Shown here piece after piece: positions 8,293 through 16,385 of a stretch of 64,000 nucleotides of DNA; positions within the stretch are counted from its first letter, which is position 1, and every line of letters starts with the position of its first letter. The position numbers and the translations under genes were made by a program. Source of the stretch: Paenibacillus sp. J2TS4 (GTDB taxonomy: Bacteria > Bacillota > Bacilli > Paenibacillales > NBRC-103111); assembly GCF_018403245.1 (NCBI RefSeq), contig NZ_BOSH01000008.1, forward strand, positions 124,001 to 188,000, given 5' to 3'. The notes beneath the pieces are model-generated. The model saw only the letters and a list, made by a program, of their open reading frames with translations, was not told where the DNA came from and did not search any database.

Positions 8293-9081
8293 TCCCTCGC
8301 TTTTATCTATTCAATTGGTTTCTCCTACCAAAATAACAGTATATTCATAGCTTCACAGCCTTTAACCCAGTATACTTGTTCCCCCATGACTTGTCATGGA
8401 CGTTCCGCTCGAAGAACGTTTTATCGACAAAATGTGCTTTGCTTTTTGAACTCGCGCTTCCCTCGACGCACATTGCGATACTGGCAGGAGGATAGTCATT
8501 ATTTCATTCTATTGGAATAGGCAGAATAATTAGAAATCGTTAGAAAAAAGAAGATTAAACAAGATAGATGGAATAATATTCGACAGAATAGAACTTAATA
8601 GAATTTTTAGAATATTTACATAATATTGATAATTTGATAGGATCACATTAAGAACAACGAATTAAGAAGTTCAATTTCGCATTAGAATACTGAAAAGCAT
8701 CCAGAATATCCATGCCACATCTCCTCGAATGGCTATTTATCGGAAGGGGAGCAACCGGGCGTCAATGATTCGCCAAGCCGAATCTAAACGCCATCCTAGT
8801 CCTTGAGCCCACTCCGTTAAATAAATACACCAACTAGAAAGGGGATAGTCCAATGGAGTAGCGTAAGCGAAGCATGCTGTAATCAGATTGCACAGAGGAA
8901 GAAGTCCCGTGACAGCTTTTTCCGTAGTCTGTGGGCATGTGGGGAACTCAGAAACTCTTTCTTGCAAAAGCATGCAGAGCATGTAGTGAAAGGGTTAAAT
9001 TGAAGAAAGGATTGGACATGCTGGGCATGTGAATGGCAGGAGGTAAGCAAGAACAAGTGAATAGTAGAAATCCAAATTAGG
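8293..9081. other. Gene-free stretch between cbiA and the TPP operon
   Basis: AT-rich from about 8520 to 8720, then mixed sequence. No ORF with an RBS and recognisable product was found. Sequence at 8925-9000 (GTGGGCATGTGGGGAACTC, AAGCATGCAGAGCATG) has a short-repeat look that may be a mobile-element relic, but no element could be named. A strong terminator follows at 9082, which suggests that some plus-strand transcript ends here. Confidence 0.35.
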
Positions 9082-9126
9082 CTTCGTTTATTTTGCTATA
9101 AAATAAACGGAGTCTTTTAATTTTTT
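9082..9126 (+). terminator. Strong stem-loop terminator with no obvious gene upstream
   Basis: CTTCGTTTATTTT pairs with AAAATAAACGGAG around a short loop, followed on the plus strand by TCTTTTAATTTTTTG. No plus-strand gene was recognised upstream, so it may end a non-coding transcript or isolate the TPP operon. Confidence 0.7.
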
Positions 9127-9295
9127 GTTTGAACAAGCCCGGACATGAATGCAAATGGGGTTAGGGGAGCTTGCGGTGGACACTTTGTCCTATTCGCGCT
9201 ATAATATAAGTCGCAATGGCCGTTGCATTTGAGGTTATGAGATGGAGTTATGAATTTTATTTTAGCCCGATCTTCATTCGCTTTACAATTGTATA

Positions 9296-9382
9296 TTCGG
9301 GGTGCTGGAATAGGCCGGCTGAGATTGTATCCCACAAGATACTGACCCTTAACCTGATCTGGGTAATGCCAGCGGAGGGAAT
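9296..9382 (+). promoter_or_regulatory. TPP riboswitch (THI element)
   Basis: The conserved aptamer blocks are present in order: GGGGTGC, GGCTGAGA, ACCCTTAACCTGATCTGG and GTAATGCCAGCGGAGGGA. They bind thiamine pyrophosphate in bacteria. It sits in the leader of the thiamine-precursor transport operon, upstream of a terminator hairpin, as expected for transcription attenuation by TPP. Confidence 0.95.
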
Positions 9383-9423
9383 TCAACGCATTGTCTATAA
9401 TGCGTCGCCAATTGTGCTAACTT

Positions 9424-9450
9424 GCGCCCTTAGATCAGGGGCGTTTTTTT
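9424..9450 (+). terminator. TPP-controlled attenuator hairpin
   Basis: CGCCC TTAGATCA GGGGCG followed by seven T, located between the TPP aptamer and the start of the substrate-binding protein gene. It is the expression platform that would stop transcription when TPP is bound. Confidence 0.85.
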
Positions 9451-9501
9451 GTGCTTCGATATACGATTGCATTTTATTTCATCAGGAGGATGACTTAAGT
9501 C

Positions 9502-10527
9502 ATGAAGGCTTTAACGTTGAAAAGGATATTGAGCTTAACATTAGCTTCACTTCTTATTCTTACCGCATGCACTAATAAGGATAAGGATGCGGAGAATTCG
9601 CAGGCAGAGCCGGATAAATTAACCGACGTCACCCTTGTGCTCAACTGGTATCCGAACACCAATCATACCGGTCTGTATGCTGCGCGTGATTTAGGATATT
9701 ATGAAGAAGCAGGCTTGCGTGTAGATATCGTTCCTCCCGGAGTTAACGGATCAAGCGCCATTGTCGGTGCAGGCGAAGCAGCCTTCGGTGTGAGCATTCA
9801 GGAAAATGTGACCGAGGCGCGCATCCAGGGAGTTCCTATTGTTTCCATCGCGACACTAATGCAGCATAATACATCCGTCTTTGCTTCTCCTGTAGATAAA
9901 AATATTACAAGTCCGAAAGATTTTGAAGGCAAAGTATACGGCGGCTTCGGTTCCCCTGCGGAGGCGGGCATTTTGCAATCGTTAATGCAGGCCGACGGCG
10001 GGGCCGATGCGGACAAAGTGAAGAGTGTCAATCTCGGGGAAGCCGATTTTTTTACCGCCATCGAACGGGATGTTGACTTTTCCTGGATTTTTTACGGGTG
10101 GACCGGAATTGAAGCGGAGCTTCGCGGGGTTCCTCTCAACATCATTCATTTGACCGATTACTCCGACAAATTGGATTACTACACCCCGCTTTTAATTACT
10201 AACGAAAAAACGATTCAGCAGCAGCCCGAACTGGTCAAAGCTTTCTTAGCCGCCACCGCCAAAGGCTTTCAATATGCGGTCGATCATCCGGAGGAAGCGG
10301 CCAAAATATTGCTGCAAGCGGCGCCGGAGCTGGATGAAGAGCTGGTCATGGCCAGTCAGAAATGGATTAGCCCCCGCTACCAGGATGACGCTCCGCAATG
10401 GGGAATCCAGAAAAAATCGGTCTGGGAAAACTATGCCAGTTGGATGAGAGAGCACGGGTTGATCGAGGAAGAGTTTGATGCTGAGGCGGCCTTCACGAAC
10501 GAGTTTTTGCCCGAAGCGGCACAATAA
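9502..10527 (+). CDS. thiY: Thiamine-precursor ABC transporter substrate-binding lipoprotein (NMT1/THI5-like)
   Basis: A 341-residue lipoprotein with lipobox LILTAC (Cys23) and the NMT1/THI5-like fold: VTLVLNWYPNTNHTGLYAARDLGYY near residues 43-67, then GSSAIVGAGEAAFGVSIQE. Family members bind the pyrimidine moiety of thiamine (HMP or formylamino-HMP) outside the membrane and deliver it to the permease. The RBS AGGAGG precedes ATG 9502. The TPP riboswitch upstream supports a thiamine role. It is the first gene of a three-gene operon. Confidence 0.9.
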   Translation: MKALTLKRILSLTLASLLILTACTNKDKDAENSQAEPDKLTDVTLVLNWYPNTNHTGLYAARDLGYYEEAGLRVDIVPPGVNGSSAIVGAGEAAFGVSIQENVTEARIQGVPIVSIATLMQHNTSVFASPVDKNITSPKDFEGKVYGGFGSPAEAGILQSLMQADGGADADKVKSVNLGEADFFTAIERDVDFSWIFYGWTGIEAELRGVPLNIIHLTDYSDKLDYYTPLLITNEKTIQQQPELVKAFLAATAKGFQYAVDHPEEAAKILLQAAPELDEELVMASQKWISPRYQDDAPQWGIQKKSVWENYASWMREHGLIEEEFDAEAAFTNEFLPEAAQ

Positions 10528-10550
10528 TTTTAAGAAGGGATGTCCGAATC

Positions 10551-10832
10551 ATGGCGAATGCCCTATTAAGCTTTGAAACAATACCGAGGGTCGAGGATGC
10601 TGCCCCTTATATTGATCTGGCGGTAGAAATTATACGCCAGTCGGGTGTTAAATATGTCGTAGGGCCAATGGATACGATGCTGGAGGGAGATTTGGAGCAA
10701 CTGCTCGACATTGTAAAGCGAGTAAACGTGGAGCTTGCCGCGCTCGGCGGGGGCGGCATTACTTCGATCATCAAGATCCAGTTTGATCCGGATGGCATCT
10801 CCATGGAACAAGTGACGGAGAGGTATCGGTAA
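10551..10832 (+). CDS. MTH1187/YkoF-like thiamine-binding protein
   Basis: A 93-residue protein of the MTH1187/thiamine-binding family (ferredoxin-like fold), recognised by FETIPRVEDAAPYIDLAV, KYVVGPMDTMLEGDLEQ and the C-terminal DPDGISMEQ. Related proteins bind thiamine or its hydroxymethylpyrimidine part in the cytoplasm. It lies 23 bp after thiY with an AAGGGATG RBS, and its stop overlaps the ATG of the permease gene (TAATG), so the two are translationally coupled. The sensing or buffering role is inference. Confidence 0.8.
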   Translation: MANALLSFETIPRVEDAAPYIDLAVEIIRQSGVKYVVGPMDTMLEGDLEQLLDIVKRVNVELAALGGGGITSIIKIQFDPDGISMEQVTERYR

Positions 10833-11596
10833 TGACCGGCCCATTCCGATGGAACAAATGGCTGCCCCCTGCCGTGGCAGCCTGCCTTTTTTTAATCATA
10901 TGGCAGCTATCCACCGTATGGTTTGATGTTCAGAAATGGATTCTGCCGAGTCCCGTCCAGATCATACAAGAAGGCATCGCCCAATGGCCAAGAGTGTGGA
11001 TGCATACTATGGCTACCCTCCAGCTGACCCTGATCGGATTTGCAGCCGGGATCGGGATCGGCTTCATCACAGCCATCCTCCTGCATTTGTTCCCGTTGAT
11101 CAAGTCGGCCTGCTATCCGTTTCTGATCCTGACGCAAAATATTCCGATTATTGCGCTGGCTCCTTTGCTGCTCATCTGGTTCGGGCTCGGCCCTTTTCCA
11201 AGAATCATCATAATTATCATCGTGTGCTTCTTTCCGGTGACGATCTCGACATTAAACGGCTTGAAACAAACCGACACGAACATGCTGCGGTATATGGCCA
11301 TGTCTGGAGCATCGAAGCGGCAAATTTTTGGGAAGCTGGAGCTTCCTCATGCAATTCCCAGTCTATTCTCCGGGCTGAAAATATCGGCCACCTACAGTGT
11401 GATGGCTGCCTTCATCGCGGAATGGCTCAGCGCCAGCGAAGGAATCGGGACGTATATGCGAACCGCCAACTCGGCTTTTCGCGCGGATCGGGTCTTCATC
11501 GGGATCGTCATTATCGTCTGCTTCAGCATGATCTTGTTCGGCTGTATCGTTCTGCTGGAAAAATGGCTGCTGCGCTGGAAAACCAGCCAAGGATAA
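10832..11596 (+). CDS. thiX: Thiamine-precursor ABC transporter permease
   Basis: A 254-residue permease of the BPD transport family with about six TM segments and the EAA-type loop (MSGASKRQIFGKLELP, about residues 154-169) that docks the ATPase. Gene order (binding protein, small thiamine-binding protein, permease) and the TPP riboswitch point to import of HMP-type thiamine precursors. The partner ATPase (ThiZ) is not encoded next to it: a terminator follows 9 bp after the stop. The ATPase must be shared or encoded elsewhere. Confidence 0.85.
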   Translation: MTGPFRWNKWLPPAVAACLFLIIWQLSTVWFDVQKWILPSPVQIIQEGIAQWPRVWMHTMATLQLTLIGFAAGIGIGFITAILLHLFPLIKSACYPFLILTQNIPIIALAPLLLIWFGLGPFPRIIIIIIVCFFPVTISTLNGLKQTDTNMLRYMAMSGASKRQIFGKLELPHAIPSLFSGLKISATYSVMAAFIAEWLSASEGIGTYMRTANSAFRADRVFIGIVIIVCFSMILFGCIVLLEKWLLRWKTSQG

Positions 11597-11604
11597 ACTC
11601 CTGC

Positions 11605-11640
11605 GGCTTTCTTGATCTCTGACCAAGAAAGCCTGTGTTT
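11605..11640 (+). terminator. Terminator of the thiamine-precursor operon
   Basis: GGCTTTCTTG pairs perfectly with CAAGAAAGCC (10 bp) around ATCTCTGAC, followed by TGTGTTT. It starts 9 bp after the permease stop. Confidence 0.8.
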
Positions 11641-11701
11641 ACCGTCGAAATTTATCGATCGAGAAGAAGCAGATATCTCCGGCCTGTTTAATAAAATGTC
11701 A

Positions 11702-11739
11702 AAAGGCGGCTAAATGTCAATAGAACACTTAGCCGCCTT
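11702..11739 (-). terminator. Terminator of the CD3324-family gene
   Basis: AAGGCGGCTAA pairs with TTAGCCGCCTT around a 15-nt loop. On the minus strand it is followed by TTGACATTTTAT. It lies directly after the stop of the gene at 11742. Confidence 0.75.
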
Positions 11740-11741
11740 AT

Positions 11742-12032
11742 CTATCTGGACGCGTTCGAAGCGCGCTCTCTGTTTTTACCGATAATTTTCCGGATGCTGT
11801 CTTCGGACAGGTGATAGGTTTGAATCAACTCTATCATTTTGGACCCGTTCTTGTATTGGCGGTAAATTTCTTTATTTCTCCGCTCCAGGAGCAAGCGGGC
11901 CCCGTTATTTTCACCCCAACCTGCACGTTTATTCTCTCTTTTGGGGATATAAATGATTTCTCCTTGAATATATTCCTGCAGCTGCTTCAATAGGCTAGGG
12001 GGAAGAACATCCTTTCCATTTTTGTAGCTCAC
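11742..12032 (-). CDS. CD3324 family protein (Mor/helix-turn-helix-like)
   Basis: A 96-residue protein with the family pattern YKNGKDVLPPSLLKQLQEY, QGEIIYIPKR and a C-terminal helix-turn-helix-like part (KMIELIQTYHLSEDSIRKII). CD3324 proteins resemble the C-terminal DNA-binding part of Mor-type activators; their targets are not known. GTG 12032 was chosen because GAGGAGGT lies 8 bp upstream and the family N-terminus starts there; longer frames lack an RBS. A strong-RBS short ORF overlaps its start from upstream, and a promoter plus terminator-like hairpin lie further upstream, suggesting attenuation. Confidence 0.8.
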   Translation of the reverse strand: MSYKNGKDVLPPSLLKQLQEYIQGEIIYIPKRENKRAGWGENNGARLLLERRNKEIYRQYKNGSKMIELIQTYHLSEDSIRKIIGKNRERASNASR

Positions 12033-12102
12033 AGATGAAAACCTCCTCATTAATTGTCCTGCCATTGTAACGGTTCGTAAAAATAAGGTTTGCCGCTTTC
12101 AT
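11995..12102 (-). CDS. 35-codon upstream ORF overlapping the CD3324 gene
   Basis: ATG 12102 follows the near-perfect RBS AAAAGGAGGTG by 5 nt and opens 35 codons (MKAANLIFTNRYNGRTINEE...), ending inside the CD3324 gene in a different frame. The product matches nothing I recognise. It could be a short leader that couples translation to the CD3324 start, or an unrelated small protein. The RBS is stronger than that of most real genes in the window. Confidence 0.35.
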   Translation of the reverse strand: MKAANLIFTNRYNGRTINEEVFICELQKWKGCSSP

Positions 12103-12162
12103 CTTGACACCTCCTTTTCAAAATTATGTATAAACCCAACGTTCGATAAGGAAAAAAAAGAA

Positions 12163-12189
12163 CAAAAAAAACACGATAACCCAATCGTG
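12163..12189 (-). terminator. Intrinsic terminator upstream of the CD3324 gene (possible attenuator)
   Basis: Minus strand CACGAT TGGGTT ATCGTG followed by eight T, then GTTC and more T. It lies between a minus-strand promoter with a tiny ORF and the CD3324 genes, so it either ends a 160-nt transcript or acts as an attenuator. Confidence 0.7.
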
Positions 12190-12240
12190 CCTGTCGATGA
12201 TGCCTATTTCATTCAGGTGACGGTTATAGACGATGCAAAG

Positions 12241-12291
12241 CTATTCAGTTAGAACCCCTTGGACGAGACGATTATTCAGGAACATTGCCAT
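12241..12291 (-). CDS. 16-codon ORF in the CD3324 leader (possible leader peptide)
   Basis: ATG 12291 follows GAAAGGAGAAG and encodes 16 residues (MAMFLNNRLVQGVLTE). It sits between the TTGATG-N17-TATAAT promoter and the terminator at 12163-12189. No run of a single amino acid is present, so it is not a classic amino-acid attenuator peptide. Its translation is likely from the RBS, but its role is unknown. Confidence 0.35.
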   Translation of the reverse strand: MAMFLNNRLVQGVLTE

Positions 12292-12329
12292 CTTCTCCTT
12301 TCACCTTTAATTGTTAATTACCCTTTCCT

Positions 12330-12358
12330 ATTATATAACGTATATGGAAGCTCATCAA
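12330..12358 (-). promoter_or_regulatory. SigA-type promoter
   Basis: TTGATG (12358-12353), 17-bp spacer and TATAAT (12335-12330) on the minus strand, about 40 bp before the tiny ORF. Both boxes and spacing are close to the vegetative consensus. Confidence 0.7.
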
Positions 12359-12382
12359 GAACTTATTTTCGCTTATTAGGAA

Positions 12383-12429
12383 GGGGCCCGGAGGCCCCGA
12401 CCGATGAGATCCCGCTTTAGGCGGAGATC
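12383..12429. other. GC-rich hairpins next to a remnant-like tiny ORF
   Basis: GGGGCC CGGA GGCCCC (12383-12398) is a perfect GC-only hairpin, followed by an imperfect one, GATCCCGC ... GCGGAGATC (12408-12429). On the minus strand a 17-codon ORF (12470-12417) runs into them. The arrangement faintly resembles small type I toxin loci but no toxin-like hydrophobic peptide is intact. The rest of 12430-12685 holds nothing else I recognise. Confidence 0.3.
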
Positions 12430-12685
12430 ACCTCAACTAAAGTAATCAACCCGATCACACTCCTTTCCATGGAATTTGCCGGCACAATAAATTTACCCTT
12501 TTAAGCCGGGAAGTACAAGCGAAAGAATCGTTATAGTCGTTCTTTCCTCGTTCTTTGAAACTCCTGCAGCTACCACAGACCCCGCATTAATTTCGATAGA
12601 GCCTGGAACATATTTGTGCAACAATTTTTTCTCTTCTGACGTCCATTACTATGGAAATAATTACTACGTTAAGGAGGCACCCTTC

Positions 12686-15046
12686 ATGAAAGCGAAGAAA
12701 ACGATACTTGCTTTTGGTTTAACTACCGTCATGATGTTGTCTTTATTACCTTCCGCCATGGCGGACAAAGCGTCTCCCGCCATGCCGGGTTCGGAAGATA
12801 CTGTCACCATCCTTCCGTTTCCAGGGCCGGAATGGTCGGATGCGGGAACAGGGAAAGAAGCCGAGGAAGCGTCAGCCCGAGCCAAAATCAATAAAGATCG
12901 GGCCATCGAGCTGGCTAAAGCATCCGCCGAAGTTCCTGCAGATTATTCCGTACAGAACATCAGTTTCAATACATGGAGCTCGACAAGCAAAGCCGGTGCG
13001 TGGAACATCAGCTTTGTGAAGGAGGAGCAGGACCGATTCTATGGAAACATCCAGGTCACGGTGGATGCAGAGTCGGGACAAATTATCTATATAAGCAAAT
13101 ATGCTAACGATCCCGCCAATCGCCCCTCTTTCCCGCCCAAGGTAGAGCTGGAACAAGCGAAGGACATTGCCGGAAAGCTCCTGCAGCGCTATAACCCTTC
13201 ACTTCGGGATACGGTTCAATATAACGGGGAAATGGAAAAATGGGCGAAGCCGCCTCTCGATGGCAATGTTTCATACACGATTAAATATGACCGGGTCGTG
13301 AACGGAGTTCCGTTTCCCGGGAACTATATTCAATTTACGATTGATTCCAACGGGAACATGACCCAATACGAGTATCATTGGGATGAGCAGCTTTCATTCG
13401 AGGAAGCTTCCTCTGCCCTGAAGGCGGAACAAGTGCTGCAAATTTATCAAGAGCAAGCCAAGCCTTATCTGAGCTACCTTTTCTCCGGATATAGGAAGAA
13501 CAAGGGACAGCCTGAGCCTATGCTGGCGTACTCGCTCAAAACAATGCTCCTTGATGCAAATTCGGGGCAGTTTATCCATGAAAACGGCAAGCCGATTTCT
13601 GATCCGGTCCGCTATTCTCCTATAACCGATAAACCGCTTGCGCCAAAACCGGAGGCTAATCTGGAGCTAACGGAGCAGCAAGCCGAGGAAAAAGCACGGG
13701 CCCTGCTTTCTCTGCCAGAAAACGCGGAATTGACCGACTCGTATTATCATGAAGACGTGGAGAGAGGAGCCGCAAGCTGGAATCTGAACTGGCAAGCTCC
13801 CAAGGAAGATGACAAGGAGAATTATTGGATTCACGCTTCCATTAACAGTGCTACAGGGGAAGTGACCTCTTACAGCAAAGGCAGACCGATTACGCTGGCA
13901 GACGAAACAAAGGATCCGCAAGCCGAATTCAAGATCGAAACAGCCAAGCAAACTGCCATCGAATTTGTCAAAAAAGTCTATCCGCACTATAGCAATCAAT
14001 TAGCACTTGACGAACAGTCGCTGAATGATTTGCCTTTAGATAGAATGACTTCTAACAGCTCGTTATCGATTAACTTCAAGCAGTTAATTAACGGTATACC
14101 AACCGAGACGGACGGCCTCAGCGTTCAGATGGATACCGTTACGGGTGAAGTGAATGGGCTGTGGATGAATCTGTACACCTCTCCTCATCCGACGGACGTT
14201 CCCGAACCGATTAGCGAGAAGGAAGCCTTGTCCCTCCTGTTGTCGAGCTATGACCTGCAACTACAGTACATGGTTCCTTTCCAGTCGCGATATCCGATTC
14301 CTATCATGCCTAAGGACAACCCTTCGTCGCAGGAGAAAGAGAAGGTGCAGGTCAAGCCGGTCTATCGCTTGGTGCCGAAGCATCCTCTCGATGGCCTGTT
14401 CCTCGACGCTTCGACAGGAGAATGGCGCAATCAGGAAGATGGAGCACCCGCTAATCCGGTAAAGCAGCAGGCGACCGATCTCGACAATCACTGGGCTCGC
14501 AAAGAGCTGCAATTGATGATCGATTACAATGCTATCGATGTTGTGGACGGCAAGGTTCTGCCCGACAAAGCGATCACCCGCGGAGAAATGATCAAGATGC
14601 TCGTCATCGCCCGCAACGGCGGAGGATTCATCCCTTATTTTGATACGAAGCGTAAGGCGACTTTTGCCGACGTGAGCAGTTCCTCCCCTTACTTCTCTTA
14701 TGTCGAGGCGGCGGTTGATGCGAACCTGATCGATCGGAATCAAGCCTCGTTCCAGCCCGATGACCGCATGAACAGAGAAGAACTTGCTGCGCTGCTCGTC
14801 CGAGCGTTAGGCTACAGTAAGCTGGCGGAATATCCGAACTTGTTTCAGTTGGACGCTACAGACGCCGATCAAATCGAGCTGAAAGGGCAGGTCGCTCTCG
14901 TTCTCGGCTTAGGGATTCTAACGACAAGCGATGATGGACAATTCCATGCCAAGCAGGAGGTCAGCCGCGCTCAGGCTGCAACCAGTTTCTATCGCTATTT
15001 AGAAAAAAGATCGACACTTAGAGATATTCCGGTGGAATATTATTGA
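12686..15046 (+). CDS. Secreted YcdB/YcdC-domain protein with S-layer homology domains
   Basis: A 786-residue exported protein. ATG 12686 follows AAGGAGG and gives a signal peptide of about 24 residues (ILAFGLTTVMMLSLLPSAMA). Residues about 50-590 hold repeats of the YcdB/YcdC type: helix segments such as NKDRAIELAKASAEVPADY alternating with PepSY-like strands (VTVDAESGQIIYISKY, SATGEVTSYSKG, DTVTGEVNGLWM). From about residue 600 to the end run SLH domains (DNHWARKELQLMIDYNAID, FADVSSSSPYFSYVEAA, VSRAQAATSFYRYL) that anchor proteins to pyruvylated secondary wall polymer. It probably acts at the cell surface; the exact role of YcdB domains is unknown. Confidence 0.88.
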   Translation: MKAKKTILAFGLTTVMMLSLLPSAMADKASPAMPGSEDTVTILPFPGPEWSDAGTGKEAEEASARAKINKDRAIELAKASAEVPADYSVQNISFNTWSSTSKAGAWNISFVKEEQDRFYGNIQVTVDAESGQIIYISKYANDPANRPSFPPKVELEQAKDIAGKLLQRYNPSLRDTVQYNGEMEKWAKPPLDGNVSYTIKYDRVVNGVPFPGNYIQFTIDSNGNMTQYEYHWDEQLSFEEASSALKAEQVLQIYQEQAKPYLSYLFSGYRKNKGQPEPMLAYSLKTMLLDANSGQFIHENGKPISDPVRYSPITDKPLAPKPEANLELTEQQAEEKARALLSLPENAELTDSYYHEDVERGAASWNLNWQAPKEDDKENYWIHASINSATGEVTSYSKGRPITLADETKDPQAEFKIETAKQTAIEFVKKVYPHYSNQLALDEQSLNDLPLDRMTSNSSLSINFKQLINGIPTETDGLSVQMDTVTGEVNGLWMNLYTSPHPTDVPEPISEKEALSLLLSSYDLQLQYMVPFQSRYPIPIMPKDNPSSQEKEKVQVKPVYRLVPKHPLDGLFLDASTGEWRNQEDGAPANPVKQQATDLDNHWARKELQLMIDYNAIDVVDGKVLPDKAITRGEMIKMLVIARNGGGFIPYFDTKRKATFADVSSSSPYFSYVEAAVDANLIDRNQASFQPDDRMNREELAALLVRALGYSKLAEYPNLFQLDATDADQIELKGQVALVLGLGILTTSDDGQFHAKQEVSRAQAATSFYRYLEKRSTLRDIPVEYY

Positions 15047-15065
15047 GTCGTAATACGGAAGATGA

Positions 15066-15097
15066 GAAACGCGAAGCCCTCTGAGGCCTCGCGTTTC
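15066..15097. terminator. Bidirectional terminator
   Basis: GAAACGCGA pairs with TCGCGTTTC around a 14-nt loop, between the convergent SLH protein gene and the zinc-ribbon gene. Confidence 0.7.
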
Positions 15098-15150
15098 CTT
15101 AAGTATAGTTTTCCACCAACATCCTTGCCAACAGACTGCCATCTCCCCCA

Positions 15151-15660
15151 CTATAACGGCTCCCGGGAGTCGGGATTTTCCCATTCTGCGGCCTGCGGAA
15201 GCTCCCTTAATTCCAGGCTTTGCCCACAATAGTAGCAGTACCTGGAGACCGCATCATTCTTAGTTCCGCAAGAGGAACACTCCGCTTGCGGAGGAGTCTT
15301 CTGCTCGAATCGATAACCGCAGGACGGACAGTAATTAGCTTCCAGAGGAACATTACGCCCGCATACGCATTCCTTGATTTGCTTGACTTCCTTAATTCTG
15401 ATCTCCAGCTCCCGAATCTCCTGGCGAATTCGGACAATTTGCTGGCTGGCCTCCTCGATGAACGGCTCCGCCTGGGAGAGATCCTTACTCCCATATGCAT
15501 TGAACACTTGCTCTCCGATCGCCTCGAAATACGTTTCCACTTCGCGTTCTTTCGTCGAAATTTGCGCCTTCATGCGAGTAATTTCAACCGTTTGCTGCGC
15601 CATTTTGGCCGCTTCCGCAGCGCCCTCCTTGAATTTGTTCAAAAATCCTTTCATTTTCAT
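15151..15660 (-). CDS. Coiled-coil/zinc-ribbon protein
   Basis: A 169-residue cytoplasmic protein. The N-terminal half is a long helical, charged region (about residues 1-95: FLNKFKEGAAEAAKMAQQ, ISTKEREVETYFEAIGEQV) likely to form coiled coils. The C-terminal half holds two zinc ribbons: CVCGRNV...CPSCG and CSSCG...CYYCGQ. This architecture is common in Firmicutes proteins annotated only as zinc-ribbon domain proteins; some act as membrane- or complex-associated scaffolds. GGGGGAA precedes the start. Function unknown. Confidence 0.75.
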   Translation of the reverse strand: MKMKGFLNKFKEGAAEAAKMAQQTVEITRMKAQISTKEREVETYFEAIGEQVFNAYGSKDLSQAEPFIEEASQQIVRIRQEIRELEIRIKEVKQIKECVCGRNVPLEANYCPSCGYRFEQKTPPQAECSSCGTKNDAVSRYCYYCGQSLELRELPQAAEWENPDSREPL

Positions 15661-15849
15661 TTCCCCCTTCCGATGAATGAAATGTCCGAATATTTATAGC
15701 TCAATCTTGAAACCAGTGCTCTGACGCCCAATCTCCTCCTGGCGAAGGTGGATCTTATTCAGGTTCTTCTTAATGGAGGTCTCACATTTGAGCTCCCCTA
15801 TGCGGGTAATAGTGCCCCCAAGATTGCAGTTGCCCAATTAGGAAGATTG

Positions 15850-16072
15850 AGAGCAAAAATGCCTCTTAAATCTAATCCCGACATAGGGATTCAAGTGCAA
15901 AAATGCCTCTTAAATCTAATCTTTTCCCGAAAATGGGGATTCAAGTGCAAAAGTACCCTCTAATTTTGGCGGAGTCGCCGTTTTTGACAAAACGTTGAAA
16001 ATAGAGCGCATTTTTACCCCTTAATCGCAAATTTGGCTAAAACGGTAAAATTGGGGTGCATTTTCGCACCTT
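15850..16072. repeat. Intergenic repeat with TGCAAAAGTGC-type motifs (copy 2)
   Basis: Same order and orientation of motifs as 5784-5968, with one extra unit: GAGCAAAAATGCCTCTTAAATC, AAGTGCAAAAATGCC, AAGTGCAAAAGTACCCTC, AGCGCATTTTTACCCC and GGTGCATTTTCGCACCTTA. It is directly followed by a copy of the TIR repeat. Confidence 0.7.
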
Positions 16073-16082
16073 AATATTATTT

Positions 16083-16346
16083 TCTATATAAATGGCACTA
16101 AAGAAAGCGATCATTCCGTTCCGAAGGAAAGTGCCTCCGAAGCTTCAAACATCATACTCCTTCCCCAAAAAGTGAAGATGAGCTTCGAAGCAATTCCAGG
16201 TACTTTTCGGGGACCCCGAAACCAACAGATTCCTTATTTATGGGATGGGCCTTCGGATGGTAGGAATACAAAGCCAAAACTCGCCCTGGAAGCATCTTTC
16301 TTTCTCCACTCCATGATCTATAATTTCTTTAGTACCGTGTATATAC
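16083..16346 (+). repeat. Short copy of the TIR repeat family (MITE-like)
   Basis: About 264 bp with ends TCTATATAAATGGCACTAAAG and, reversed, TATATACACGGTACTAAAG. It is nearly identical to 55565-55832 and colinear with 5411-5763 read on the other strand, but the ~100 bp core is deleted. The internal frame on the minus strand starts MEWRKKDASRASFGFVFL but is broken by a stop after about 27 codons. Confidence 0.8.
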
Positions 16347-16385
16347 TTAACTGCAGCCCCCCTTTTTACAGCTTATGATCCTACA

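Noticed and set aside
8293..8520. Possible cobalamin riboswitch upstream of the cobyrinate synthase gene
   Set aside because: Some words (CCTCCTGCCAG, GAGGGAAGCGCG) resemble parts of one, but the order and the conserved core boxes could not be matched.
9216..9575. 119-codon plus-strand frame across the TPP leader
   Set aside because: It covers a clear riboswitch and terminator; its start lies upstream of the aptamer and it runs into thiY in another frame.
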